64,000 bases of DNA from DSSM01 sp964484125. Its GTDB lineage: Bacteria; Bacteroidota; Ignavibacteria; Tepidaquicellales; Tepidaquicellaceae. The position numbers and the translations under genes are program-made. The stretch covers positions 45,291-109,290 of the forward strand of contig CAZAEK010000009.1 in the NCBI GenBank assembly GCA_964484125.1. Reading direction: 5' to 3'. Under the pieces are notes generated by a model. It had not been told where the DNA came from and ran no database searches. It was given only the letters and a program-made list of their open reading frames with translations. Numbering within the stretch: the first letter of the stretch is position 1; the number at the start of each line of letters is the position of its first letter. Shown here in pieces: positions 9,125 through 17,662 of the stretch.

Positions 9125-11044
9125 ATGAACAAAAGACATATAGCAGTAGTTTTGTCCGTCATTGTTCTTATATTTTCTTTCCAGGCCTGCAATCAGGGCA
9201 GAAAGAAAAAGGTTTTTGATACGAAGCCGGTTTCAGTCAAAATTTTTGACACTCCTCCGGGTGCAGACCCTTCTGTACCTGCCGAACTCGGAGGCAAGGG
9301 ATTTAAAGGCGAAGGATGGATGACGAAATCAGACTACAATATTTTAGGGGATTTAAAGGCAGTAAAAGGTGGCAGGTTTACAATATCAATGCGGGATTTC
9401 CCGATTACATTAAGGACGGAAGGCAAGGATAACAACACTGATGTAAACGGATTAATCGAGACATTATTGTATGAGACATTGCTTAACGTTGATCCGGTAA
9501 CAGGTGAATTTATACCATTACTTGCGACTCACTGGCAGATTTCAGATGACAAATTAACTTACAGGTTCAGAATAGACCCTGAAGCCAGGTTTGCAGATGG
9601 AAAACCGGTTACGGCAGATGATGTAATTTCAAGCTGGGAACTGGTATCAAATCCGGATATCTTAGACCCGTTTTTCAGTGTAATGTTTCAGGGATATGAA
9701 AAACCCGTTGCCGAAAGTAAATATATAGTCAGAATAAAATCAAAGGAAGTAAGCTGGTCGCAGTTTTATTTCCTTGCTACTTCTTTGAAAATATATCCGT
9801 CACATTATATTGGAGGTATTTCCGGACAGGAATATCTTGATAAATATCAATACAGAGTTATACCCGGTAGCGGACCTTACATAATAGACAGTAATGATAT
9901 CAAAAAAGATATTTCATTAATATTAAGAAGGAGAAGCGATTATTGGGCGGAAGAAAAAAGATTTGCAACTGGTCTTAATAATTTTGATGAAATAAAGATT
10001 GATATAAACAGAGATGAAAACCTTGAGTTTGAAAAGTTCAAGAAGGGAGAAATTGATATACTCAGAGTAACGAGGGCACAGATTTGGGCAGAGAAGTTTA
10101 ATTTTGATGAAGTTAAAAGAGGTCTCATAATTAAAAAGAAGATATACAATGAAGACCCGGTAGGGGTATCAGGTCTCGCAATGAATATGCGAAAGCCACC
10201 ATTTGACGACATAAGGATAAGAAAAGCTTTCGCTCATCTTTATGACAGGCAAAAATTCAATGAAAAACTTTTCTATAATTCATACTGGTTGATGAACTCT
10301 TTTTTCCCGGGCACGATATATGAAAATCCCTCGAATCCAAAGCCGGGATTTAATTTAGATTCTGCAAAAATGCTACTTGCAGAAGCCGGTTGGAAAGATA
10401 AAAATTCTGAAGGTTATCTTATAAAAGACGGAAAAATTTTTGAGTTGGATATGCCTTTCTCAAAAGGTATGGATAGATACCTCACAATATTTCAGGAAGA
10501 TCTGAAGAAAGCCGGAATAAAACTAAATTTAAAGGAAACAGATGCCCCGACATTATTTAAACTCGGAAATGAAAGAAACTTTACTATAATTAATGTCTCG
10601 TGGTCAGGAATGCCTGTGCCAAATCCTGAGAGCTATTTATCCTCTGCTTCTGCCGATAATGTAAACTCCACTAACTGGCCCGGAATAAAAGATAGCAGAA
10701 TTGATGAACTCATAAAAAAATACAACTCTGAATTTGACAGAGAAGAACGTATAAAATATTTAAGGCAGATTGACGAAATTGGATGTAGTTATTTCCCTTA
10801 TGTGTTTGGATGGTATGGTCCATATCAGAGAATAGCTTTTCAGAATAAATTCGGATATCCGGAGAGTATTTTATCAAGAACTGATAATTTTCTTATAAGT
10901 GCAGTTATGTGGTACAATGACCCATACAAGGTTACAGAGTATGAGGAAGCACTTCAGAACAAAGAAATAAATTTTCCCTTACAGGAAGAAGAGGTTAAGT
11001 ACTGGATTGACCTGAGAAATAAACTTAATTCAGGTCTTAAATAA
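9125..11044 (+). CDS. yejA: Peptide ABC transporter substrate-binding lipoprotein (SBP family 5, YejA-like)
   Basis: This 639-residue solute-binding protein belongs to extracellular solute-binding family 5. I start it at the ATG at 9125 because that gives a lipoprotein signal (MNKRHIAVVLSVIVLIFSFQ then Cys); an in-frame ATG at 9056 would add 23 residues and lies inside the palindrome. Family signs are the LATHWQISDDKLTYRFRI and ADGKPVTADDVISSWE segments near residue 140-170 and KPPFDDIRIRKAFAHLYDR near 360. It captures oligopeptides and hands them to the two permeases encoded directly downstream. The substrate is not readable, but the YejB/YejE-like permeases suggest peptides of the kind handled by YejABEF. 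Confidence 0.9.
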   Translation: MNKRHIAVVLSVIVLIFSFQACNQGRKKKVFDTKPVSVKIFDTPPGADPSVPAELGGKGFKGEGWMTKSDYNILGDLKAVKGGRFTISMRDFPITLRTEGKDNNTDVNGLIETLLYETLLNVDPVTGEFIPLLATHWQISDDKLTYRFRIDPEARFADGKPVTADDVISSWELVSNPDILDPFFSVMFQGYEKPVAESKYIVRIKSKEVSWSQFYFLATSLKIYPSHYIGGISGQEYLDKYQYRVIPGSGPYIIDSNDIKKDISLILRRRSDYWAEEKRFATGLNNFDEIKIDINRDENLEFEKFKKGEIDILRVTRAQIWAEKFNFDEVKRGLIIKKKIYNEDPVGVSGLAMNMRKPPFDDIRIRKAFAHLYDRQKFNEKLFYNSYWLMNSFFPGTIYENPSNPKPGFNLDSAKMLLAEAGWKDKNSEGYLIKDGKIFELDMPFSKGMDRYLTIFQEDLKKAGIKLNLKETDAPTLFKLGNERNFTIINVSWSGMPVPNPESYLSSASADNVNSTNWPGIKDSRIDELIKKYNSEFDREERIKYLRQIDEIGCSYFPYVFGWYGPYQRIAFQNKFGYPESILSRTDNFLISAVMWYNDPYKVTEYEEALQNKEINFPLQEEEVKYWIDLRNKLNSGLK

Positions 11045-11053
11045 ATTTTTGCA

Positions 11054-12082
11054 ATGTTTTATTATTTTCTGCGCCGGTTATTGCTGTTGTTACCGGCGTT
11101 TTTCGGAATAACATTAATTTCATTTCTAATACTTCAGTTCGTTCCCGGCGGACCTCTTGAACTTGAACTTCTGAAAATGAAGATGGGTAATTTAAGCGGA
11201 GAAGTAAGTACCGGCGGAACAGTTTATAATTACTCCATACCTGAATCTGCTTTAAACGAGATGAAGAAATTTTATGGATATGATAAACCTTTATTTGAAA
11301 GATATACACTTTGGCTTAGCAATATCCTTAAATTTGATCTCGGTAAATCTTATACATATAATGAGCCGGTTTTTGATGTTATAACCTCAAGATTTCCTGT
11401 ATCTGTTTATTTTGGTTTAATAGGATTTATATTAACTTATTTAATATCAGTTCCTCTTGGAACGCTGAAGGCAGTAAAAAACGGAAGTAAATTTGATTTG
11501 ATTTCTTCTGCCATTGTATTTGCAGGATATTCAGTACCTGGCTGGGCATTCGGCGCAATGGCACTGATATTTTTAGGCGGCGGTAGTTTTCTTAATGTTT
11601 TTCCTTTAGGAGGGTTTCATTCTGAAGGATTTGAATCACTTGGTTTTTTTGAGAAAATCGCTGACCTTGTTTATCATACAGTTCTGCCGATATCGGCTTA
11701 TGTAGTGGGGAGTTTTGCAACTCTTACAATATTAACAAAAAATGCAGTACTAGAATCGCTAAGTCAGGATTATATTAAGACGGCATATCTAAAGGGGCTG
11801 AAGAAAAAAGATGTTGTTATAAGGCATGCACTGCGAAATTCTTTAATACCGATTGCAACCGGATTTGGTCATTTCCTGAGTCTTATTCTTGCCGGAAGTT
11901 TTTTAATAGAGAAAGTTTTTAATATTAATGGTATGGGATTGCTTGGTTATAATTCTGTTATTAACCGTGATTATCCGGTAACAATGGGAATCCTTGTTTT
12001 CAGCAGTATATTGCTCATGCTTGGAAATATTATAACGGATATTTTATATGCAATAGTTGATCCGAGGATAAGGTTCAAATGA
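11054..12082 (+). CDS. yejB: Peptide ABC transporter permease, YejB-like
   Basis: This 342-residue inner-membrane permease has six predicted membrane segments. An N-terminal FFGITLISFLILQFVPGGPL is typical of OppB/DppB/YejB. A periplasmic loop of about 50 residues carries VSTGGTVYNY. The binding-protein-dependent transport motif is seen near YIKTAYLKGLKKKDVVIRHALRNSLIP. The middle part (FAGYSVPGWAFGAMALIFLGG, then TILTKNAVLE) resembles E. coli YejB more than OppB as I recall them. The gene starts nine bases after the lipoprotein gene and overlaps the next permease by four bases (ATGA), so it is translationally coupled. Confidence 0.92.
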   Translation: MFYYFLRRLLLLLPAFFGITLISFLILQFVPGGPLELELLKMKMGNLSGEVSTGGTVYNYSIPESALNEMKKFYGYDKPLFERYTLWLSNILKFDLGKSYTYNEPVFDVITSRFPVSVYFGLIGFILTYLISVPLGTLKAVKNGSKFDLISSAIVFAGYSVPGWAFGAMALIFLGGGSFLNVFPLGGFHSEGFESLGFFEKIADLVYHTVLPISAYVVGSFATLTILTKNAVLESLSQDYIKTAYLKGLKKKDVVIRHALRNSLIPIATGFGHFLSLILAGSFLIEKVFNINGMGLLGYNSVINRDYPVTMGILVFSSILLMLGNIITDILYAIVDPRIRFK

Positions 12083-13164
12083 AAAAGAATAATAAAATAA
12101 AATTAATGCATCAGGATTTTCAGATAAATGCTTCCCTGAAATCTGAATCTCTTTTTGCAAAACGCTGGAAGAAATTCAAATCCCTTAAAAGAGGGTATTA
12201 TTCGCTTATAATAATAATTTCCCTTTATATTCTTTCATGGCTTTTGCCGCTTTTCATAGGAAGAAATGCTTTACTTGTAAAGTATAATGGTGAATTCTAT
12301 TTCCCGCTTTTTAAACATTATGAGGCATCTGTATTCAATCAAAGTATAAGCGGAGAGGCAAATTACAGATTACTTAAAATGCAGATTGAAGCAGCAGATA
12401 ACTCAGATTTTGTAATATTGCCTGTTATACCATATAGTCCTGAAGAGAATCTCCTTGACGAATTAAATGAGACTCCTCCTGTGAAACCATCTTCAAAACA
12501 CCTCTTTGGTACTGATGACAGGGGAAGGGATGTGCTTTCAAGAATTGCATACGGATTCAGAATTTCTATTTCATTCGCACTGATAGTTACTGTTTTTTCT
12601 TTTATTATAGGTCTGATAACAGGTTCTTTAATAGGATATTACGGAGGATGGTTCGATATTTTAGGGCAGAGATTTATTGAACTCTGGTCAACTCTTCCTT
12701 TTTTATATCTTATGATTATCCTGAGTTCACTTTTATCACCCAATATTTTCATACTGGCAATAATGCTTACGCTTTTCAGCTGGATGGGTATTACATATTA
12801 TGTACGCGGAGAATTTTACCGAGAGAAAGCAAAGGATTATGTTTTATCCGCTTATGCATACGGAGCTTCTGATTTAAAAATTATTTTTAAACATATACTT
12901 CCAAATTCTTTAACACCTGTAATTTCTTTTGCACCGTTTGCAGTTGTAGGTAATATTTCTGCACTTGTAGCACTCGATTATCTCGGTTTTGGAGTTCCTC
13001 CTCCAACACCAAGCTGGGGACAGTTAATATTTCAGGGAATGAATAATATAAACAACTGGTGGCTTGTAGTTTTTCCTCTGGGCTGTGTATTTCTGACTTT
13101 AATTGCAATTGTATTTATAGGAGAATCTATAAGAGAAGCATTTAACCCGAAAAGAAAAAAATAG
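12079..13164 (+). CDS. yejE: Peptide ABC transporter permease, YejE-like
   Basis: This 361-residue inner-membrane permease pairs with the YejB-like protein. After the first membrane helix there is a long periplasmic insert of about 90 residues starting LLVKYNGEFYFPLFKHYE and containing VILPVIPYSPEENLLD, a hallmark I associate with YejE and not with OppC. Then HLFGTDDRGRDVLSRIAYGFRIS opens the permease core. The EAA-type loop is seen at AKDYVLSAYAYGASDLKIIFKHILPNSLTP. The start overlaps the upstream stop by four bases. The stop codon at 13162-13164 is followed at once by the ATPase gene. Confidence 0.92.
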   Translation: MKKNNKIKLMHQDFQINASLKSESLFAKRWKKFKSLKRGYYSLIIIISLYILSWLLPLFIGRNALLVKYNGEFYFPLFKHYEASVFNQSISGEANYRLLKMQIEAADNSDFVILPVIPYSPEENLLDELNETPPVKPSSKHLFGTDDRGRDVLSRIAYGFRISISFALIVTVFSFIIGLITGSLIGYYGGWFDILGQRFIELWSTLPFLYLMIILSSLLSPNIFILAIMLTLFSWMGITYYVRGEFYREKAKDYVLSAYAYGASDLKIIFKHILPNSLTPVISFAPFAVVGNISALVALDYLGFGVPPPTPSWGQLIFQGMNNINNWWLVVFPLGCVFLTLIAIVFIGESIREAFNPKRKK

Positions 13165-13166
13165 TG

Positions 13167-14129
13167 ATGGATAAGCTGCTTGAAATAAAAAATCTGAATG
13201 TATGGTTTAAAGATGAGATTTCAAAACCTTTAAAAGCGGTTGACGGAGTTTCTTTTGATATTTATGAGAACGAAGTTGTAGGAATAGTAGGGGAATCAGG
13301 TTCAGGAAAATCTCTGACCGCATTTTCGATTTTAAATTTACTTCCTGAAGAAGCTGAAGTATCAGGAAATATTTTTTATAAGGATAAAGATTTACTGAAG
13401 CTGAATGAAAACGAGAAAATAAAATACAGGGGAAAAGAAATATCTATGATATTTCAGGACCCTGTAATTTCACTGAATCCGGTTATGAAAATCGGAGAGC
13501 AGATAAGAGAAGCAATTTCTGTTTACAGTAAAATATCAACTAATGATTCTAAAGCAAAAGCAATTGAATTGCTAAGGAAAGTCGGAATTCCCGAGCCGGA
13601 AAAAACTTATGATAATTATCCGTTTTCTCTGAGCGGAGGAATGTGTCAGCGTGTAATGATTGCAATTGCAATTGCAAATAACCCGTCAGTTTTAATAGCA
13701 GACGAACCGACAACAGCTCTTGATGTTACTATTCAGGCGGCGATTTTGACACTGTTACTTGAAATAAAAAATGAGAGAAAAGATTTCACTTTAATACTGA
13801 TAACTCATAATTTTGCAATTGTAAAACAAATATGCAGCCGGGTTATTGTAATGTATGGAGGGAAAATTCAGGAAGAATCTTCGGTTGAAGAATTATTTAA
13901 GAACCCTAAACATCCATATACTATTGGTTTGATTGAATCGGTTCCTTTCGGCAGGGATAAAAGTAAACCTCTTAAGCAAATACAGGGCAATGTACCCGAC
14001 TTATCTGAAATGCCGCAGGGATGCAGGCTCTCGGACAGATGCCCAAAGGTTTTTGAAAAATGTAAAATTGAAGAACCGGAAATAAAAGAAATTGAAAAAA
14101 ATAAATTTGTGAGATGCCATCTTTATTAA
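13167..14129 (+). CDS. oppD: Peptide ABC transporter ATP-binding protein (OppD/DppD type)
   Basis: This 320-residue ATPase powers the importer. Walker A is GESGSGKS (about residues 40-47), the ABC signature is LSGGMCQRVMIA, and Walker B is VLIADEPTTALD. A C-terminal oligopeptide domain (from HPYTIGLIESVP) carries three cysteines, CRLSDRCPKVFEKC, and a fourth in RCHLY, the arrangement that holds an iron-sulfur cluster in some DppD proteins. I use the ATG at 13167; a GTG at 13164 directly before it is an alternative. In E. coli YejF this ATPase is fused to its partner, whereas here the two halves are separate genes overlapping by 16 bases. Confidence 0.92.
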   Translation: MDKLLEIKNLNVWFKDEISKPLKAVDGVSFDIYENEVVGIVGESGSGKSLTAFSILNLLPEEAEVSGNIFYKDKDLLKLNENEKIKYRGKEISMIFQDPVISLNPVMKIGEQIREAISVYSKISTNDSKAKAIELLRKVGIPEPEKTYDNYPFSLSGGMCQRVMIAIAIANNPSVLIADEPTTALDVTIQAAILTLLLEIKNERKDFTLILITHNFAIVKQICSRVIVMYGGKIQEESSVEELFKNPKHPYTIGLIESVPFGRDKSKPLKQIQGNVPDLSEMPQGCRLSDRCPKVFEKCKIEEPEIKEIEKNKFVRCHLY

Positions 14130-14899
14130 AAATAAAAGACCTTAAAGTTATTTATCCTTTGAAATCGAGAACTTTGTTCAGAAGCAAGACGGGCAAAACT
14201 GCTGTTAACAATATATCGTTTGAACTTGAAGAAGGCGAAACGCTTGGAATAGTAGGCGAATCCGGATGCGGCAAGACAACACTTGCAAAAGCGATTATGA
14301 ATGTTTTGAAATTTAATAATCCTTATGTTAGAGTTGAGGGCAGTATAGAATATTCTGAGTCACTGAATCAAAGGCAGGATATACAAATGATTTTTCAGGA
14401 TCCTTATTCGGCATTGAATCCGAGGCATACATTGAAAACAATAATTGAAGAACCGTTGCTTTATTGCACAAAATTATCAAAAGTTGAACGGGAATTAAGA
14501 ATCAGGGAAATTATGGAAAAGGTAGGATTGAGCTCTGCAAAACTAAATTCTTTTCCTCACGAATTTTCAGGCGGACAAAGGCAAAGGATTGGAATTGCGA
14601 GGGCATTGATTACGAATCCGAAAATTATTATAGCTGATGAGCCAGTTTCTGCACTTGATGTTTCAATTCAGGCACAGATTTTAAATCTGCTTAATGATAT
14701 TAAAAAAGAGTTTAACCTGAGTATGATTTTTATAGCTCATAATCTTCCGGTAGTGGAATATATCAGCGACAGAGTGCTGGTAATGTTTCGTGGAGAAATA
14801 GTTGAATCCGGAAAAACCGGAGATGTGATAAAAAATCCAACTCATAAATATACAAAGGAACTTATTTCCTCAGTCCCGGAATATGTAGCAGGTAACTAA
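14114..14899 (+). CDS. oppF: Peptide ABC transporter ATP-binding protein (OppF type)
   Basis: This 261-residue ATPase is the second nucleotide-binding subunit of the peptide importer. Walker A is GESGCGKT, the Q-loop MIFQDPYSALNPRH follows, the signature is FSGGQRQRIGIARAL and Walker B is IIIADEPVSALD. It ends at VPEYVAGN and lacks the cysteine-bearing oligopeptide C-terminal extension, so it is shorter than E. coli OppF (about 330). The start lies within the 3' end of the oppD-like gene (16-base overlap). It is the last gene of the five-gene unit, and a hairpin terminator follows 24 bases later. Confidence 0.92.
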   Translation: MPSLLKIKDLKVIYPLKSRTLFRSKTGKTAVNNISFELEEGETLGIVGESGCGKTTLAKAIMNVLKFNNPYVRVEGSIEYSESLNQRQDIQMIFQDPYSALNPRHTLKTIIEEPLLYCTKLSKVERELRIREIMEKVGLSSAKLNSFPHEFSGGQRQRIGIARALITNPKIIIADEPVSALDVSIQAQILNLLNDIKKEFNLSMIFIAHNLPVVEYISDRVLVMFRGEIVESGKTGDVIKNPTHKYTKELISSVPEYVAGN

Positions 14900-14910
14900 T
14901 TAAGAAGTTG

Positions 14911-14941
14911 AAAAACAAAAAAAGAACCCCATCAGGGGTTC
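14911..14941 (-). terminator. Intrinsic terminator between convergent oppF and yqgE
   Basis: The stem is GAACCCC (14924-14930) and GGGGTTC (14935-14941) with an ATCA loop. Read on the minus strand it is followed by a T-rich run (14911-14923), so it is a classic terminator for yqgE. On the plus strand the downstream T-run is weak, but the hairpin could also help end the importer transcript. Confidence 0.75.
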
Positions 14942-14988
14942 AATGTTTATAAAAATGCGAATTTCTAAATTATATTTCACAAAAATCG

Positions 14989-15552
14989 CTAATTCATACT
15001 CGGGTCATCGGGCACAGCTCTTAAAAATGCGAACTCCTGTCCTAATGCTCTGATTGATTTATCCCAAATTAAATTTCTGTCAGTCTCAAACAAATCCTGT
15101 TCATTCAAATTTGATACAAGCCAGGAATCCCTTTCTATTTCTTCATTAAGCTGATTAGGGCTCCATCCCGAATACCCAAGAAAAAATCTCACATCTGCAG
15201 GAGATAATTTTCCGCTGTAAATAGCATCTTTAATTGATTCGAAATTTCCTCCCCAGAAAATTCCTTTTATTATTTCGTATCCGCCATCTATCAGCGAAGG
15301 AACTCTGTGAATAACGTTTACAAGTTCAGGTTGGACAGGACCTCCAAGCATGATGTAAGAATCGAAATCAGGAAAGTCTTCGAGAATTTCATTTACTTTA
15401 AATTTTGTAGGGCTATTAAAAATAAAACCAATCGAGCCATTATTATCGTGCTCGCATAGGCATATTACTGATTTCCTGAAAATATCTGTTAATGCAGGGG
15501 CAGAGATAAGAATTGTACCCTTTGCCGGTTTAGTTCTTGTTCTTAAGTTCAT
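14989..15552 (-). CDS. yqgE: YqgE/AlgH family protein (UPF0301)
   Basis: This 187-residue protein has the usual UPF0301 length and order: an N-terminal KGTILISAPALTDIFRKSVI, then GSIGFIFNSPTKF, YIMLGGPVQPELVNVIHR in the first half, and FFLGYSGWSPNQLNEEIERDSW in the second. The biochemical role of the family is not established; AlgH has been linked to transcriptional control in Pseudomonas. No signal peptide is present, so it is cytoplasmic. It has its own upstream region of 150 bases shared with the divergent ogt gene, with a GAAAG/AGGAGG-like ribosome site just before the ATG. Confidence 0.93.
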   Translation of the reverse strand: MNLRTRTKPAKGTILISAPALTDIFRKSVICLCEHDNNGSIGFIFNSPTKFKVNEILEDFPDFDSYIMLGGPVQPELVNVIHRVPSLIDGGYEIIKGIFWGGNFESIKDAIYSGKLSPADVRFFLGYSGWSPNQLNEEIERDSWLVSNLNEQDLFETDRNLIWDKSIRALGQEFAFLRAVPDDPSMN

Positions 15553-15703
15553 AATTTCTTTCCTCCTTTAATAATTCGTGTAGCGACTCATTAATAATTA
15601 CATATAAATTACTAAAAAAATTTCAAAAAATCATAATTATTTCTGCAATTAATTAATTTTTATTTTTTTAATAAATAATTATTTTGTAAAAAATAAAAGA
15701 ACT

Positions 15704-16177
15704 ATGGAATATGTAACTTATTTCAACTCTCCAATAGGAGAAATCGAAATCAAATCTGATGAGAAATTTATTACATCTCTTGATTTTGTTTTTAAATCAA
15801 ACGAAAAACTTCCGGAAAAATTAAATCCTGTCCTGAAGCAATGTAAAAAAGAACTTGATTTATATTTTCAGGGAAAGCTTAAAACATTTACTGTAAGAGT
15901 AAAGCCAGAAGGAACAGAATTCCAAAAATCCGTGTGGAAAGCAATCAAAACAGTAAAATACGGTAAAACCATGACCTATAGGGAAATCGCAAAAAAAACA
16001 GGAAGTCCTGACTCTGTCAGGGCAGCAGGAACGGCTTGCGGAAAGAACCCTGTCGCAATAATAATACCCTGTCACAGAATTATTGGAAGTAACGGAAAAT
16101 TAACTGGTTATTCAGGTGGAATCTGGCGTAAGGAGTTTTTGCTAAAACTTGAAAAAAATGAACCTTTTCGGGATTAA
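15704..16177 (+). CDS. ogt: Methylated-DNA--protein-cysteine methyltransferase
   Basis: This 157-residue repair protein removes alkyl groups from O6-alkylguanine in DNA by transferring them to its own cysteine. The active-site IPCHRIIGSNGKLTGYSGG places the acceptor at C123. The helix-turn-helix part reads GKTMTYREIAKKTGSP and SVRAAGTACGKNP, with the arginine finger in it. The short N-terminal domain (about 70 residues) is of the Ogt type with no Ada regulatory domain. It stands alone with an AT-rich promoter region upstream, and the redoxin gene follows 35 bases later. Confidence 0.95.
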   Translation: MEYVTYFNSPIGEIEIKSDEKFITSLDFVFKSNEKLPEKLNPVLKQCKKELDLYFQGKLKTFTVRVKPEGTEFQKSVWKAIKTVKYGKTMTYREIAKKTGSPDSVRAAGTACGKNPVAIIIPCHRIIGSNGKLTGYSGGIWRKEFLLKLEKNEPFRD

Positions 16178-16212
16178 AAGCATTTAATCTAAAGAAAGGA
16201 GACTAAAAAAAT

Positions 16213-16794
16213 ATGTCTAAAATAAAATTATTTTTTCTTGTAATTTTTGCAACTCTGATTTCTTCAAATATATTCGCAAAAAAACCGGGTGATAAAGTTG
16301 ATGACTTCACAATCAACAATTATGACGGAATTACCTATACACTGTCAGAAGAATTAAAAAATAACAATGCAGTTGTAATTATGTTCTGGTCAACAGAATG
16401 CCCTTATGTACAGCCATATACAGACAGAATTAACACACTTGTAAATGAATTTGTTCAAAAGGGAATAGTATTCTGGGGAATGAACTCAAACGTTGCTGAA
16501 GATGTAAATAAAATTATATCACATAAGAATGAAAAAGGGTATCAGTTTGTGATGCTTAAAGATTATGATAATGTAGTAGCGGATTTATTCGAAGCAGTCA
16601 GAACACCTGAAGTATTTGTAATAGGGAAGGATATGACTATATTATATCACGGCAGGATTGATGACAATAAAGATGCATCGCAGGTAACAACAAGCGACTT
16701 AAGAAATGCCCTGACTGAATTAACAGAAGGAAAAGAGATTACAGTAAAATCTGCACAACAATTTGGTTGTACAATAAAAAGAAAGGAAAAATAA
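16213..16794 (+). CDS. Exported redoxin-like protein (peroxiredoxin-like family, single active-site Cys)
   Basis: This 193-residue protein has a signal peptide (KLFFLVIFATLISSNIFA) and a thioredoxin fold of the AhpC/TSA or PRX-like-1 type. The active-site stretch FWSTECPYVQPYTDRI has one cysteine (C63) where thioredoxins have CxxC, and VRTPEVFVIGKD supplies the cis-proline. A second cysteine sits near the C-terminus (QFGCTIKR, C187) and might act as resolving residue. It starts after a strong AAAGGAG ribosome site. The gene is three bases before a TlpA-like gene, so the pair probably handles periplasmic thiol chemistry together. Confidence 0.82.
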   Translation: MSKIKLFFLVIFATLISSNIFAKKPGDKVDDFTINNYDGITYTLSEELKNNNAVVIMFWSTECPYVQPYTDRINTLVNEFVQKGIVFWGMNSNVAEDVNKIISHKNEKGYQFVMLKDYDNVVADLFEAVRTPEVFVIGKDMTILYHGRIDDNKDASQVTTSDLRNALTELTEGKEITVKSAQQFGCTIKRKEK

Positions 16795-16797
16795 ACT

Positions 16798-17286
16798 GTG
16801 TTTAAAAAATTTTTTATAATAGCACTCTTTGCATTTGCTGCGAATTCGCTATCAGCTCAGGACGTAGAAAAACTTAAATCCATTGAAGATTATAACAAAT
16901 TAATTTCATCATACAAAGGTAAAGTGCTTATGGTAAATTTCTGGGCAACGTGGTGCAGTCCATGCAGAAAAGAATTTCCAGACCTGATAAAACTATATAA
17001 TACATACAAAGAAAAAGATTTTAAATTAATTTTTATATCCTTTGATGAAGAATCCGAACTTACTGATGAAGTAATTCCATTTCTGAAAAAAAACGGTGTT
17101 GATTTTAAATCATATTTAGCAACTATGAACAATCCGGAAAATTTAATCTTATCTTTTGACCCGAACTGGGAAATGGGAATACCGACTACATACTTATTAG
17201 ATAAAGAAGGTGAAAGGAAATGGAAAGCACTTGGAAGCAGAAAATATGAAGAATTTGAGGCGGAAATTCAGAAGCTAATAAACTAA
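16798..17286 (+). CDS. TlpA-like thiol-disulfide oxidoreductase
   Basis: This 162-residue periplasmic protein has a signal peptide (KKFFIIALFAFAANSLSA). Its thioredoxin domain carries a WATWCSPCRKEFP active site (C53, C56) and the cis-proline segment MGIPTTYLLDKEG. TlpA/ResA proteins reduce disulfides outside the cytoplasm, often for cytochrome c maturation, but no cytochrome genes are close. The start codon is GTG at 16798, three bases after the redoxin stop. This arrangement points to a two-gene unit. Confidence 0.88.
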   Translation: MFKKFFIIALFAFAANSLSAQDVEKLKSIEDYNKLISSYKGKVLMVNFWATWCSPCRKEFPDLIKLYNTYKEKDFKLIFISFDEESELTDEVIPFLKKNGVDFKSYLATMNNPENLILSFDPNWEMGIPTTYLLDKEGERKWKALGSRKYEEFEAEIQKLIN

Positions 17287-17329
17287 TGCATTGAAAATAT
17301 AATAAATTATCAATAATTTTAGACCAGTT

Positions 17330-17403
17330 CGGGGTGTGGCGCAGTTGGCTAGCGCACCTGAATGGGGTTCAGGGGGTCGGAAGTTCGAGTCTTCTCACCC
17401 CGA
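17330..17403 (+). tRNA. tRNA-Pro (anticodon GGG)
   Basis: The acceptor arms CGGGGTG and CACCCCG pair fully and are followed by discriminator A. The D arm is GCGC/GCGC, the anticodon stem is CCTGA/TCAGG with loop ATGGGGT (anticodon GGG, G at 37), and the T arm is GGAAG/CTTCT with loop TTCGAGT. CCA is not encoded. The gene ends in a terminator a few bases on. Confidence 0.95.
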
Positions 17404-17410
17404 CGAGCTT

Positions 17411-17449
17411 AAAGAGCCGGAGACAGAAAATGTTTTCGGCTCTTTTTAT
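17411..17449 (+). terminator. Intrinsic terminator after tRNA-Pro
   Basis: A nine-base stem AAAGAGCCG (17411-17419) pairs with CGGCTCTTT (17437-17445) across a 17-base loop and runs into TTTTT. It ends the tRNA transcript. Confidence 0.8.
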
Positions 17450-17662
17450 TAAAAAAAAGAGTGGTGAGAAAAAATTTTAAAAAACTATATAAAAATGGAA
17501 ATGCAAGAGGATAACAAATATATATTTTGGGTTTAAGTTGAAGAAGATAACAATAAAATTTACAGGATTGTTACATTAGATGATAAACTAACTATTTACT
17601 CAAGACTTCCTTTCTTTTATTTCTTTAATAATGTATTTTGCAGAAAATCAAATCTGCATTAT
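17450..17662. other. Intergenic region before the asparaginase gene
   Basis: No convincing gene is seen here. A 13-codon ORF (ATG at 17495, TAA at 17534-17536) lies in frame with the asparaginase, and the frame stays open from there to the asparaginase ATG at 17663. The translated stretch before the ATG has no family resemblance and the twin-arginine signal would be buried, so it is best read as leader DNA. Confidence 0.4.

Noticed and set aside
17495..17662. Mini-ORF and open leader upstream of the glycosylasparaginase
   Set aside because: It has an in-frame TAA after 13 codons, no family resemblance, and would bury the twin-arginine signal.
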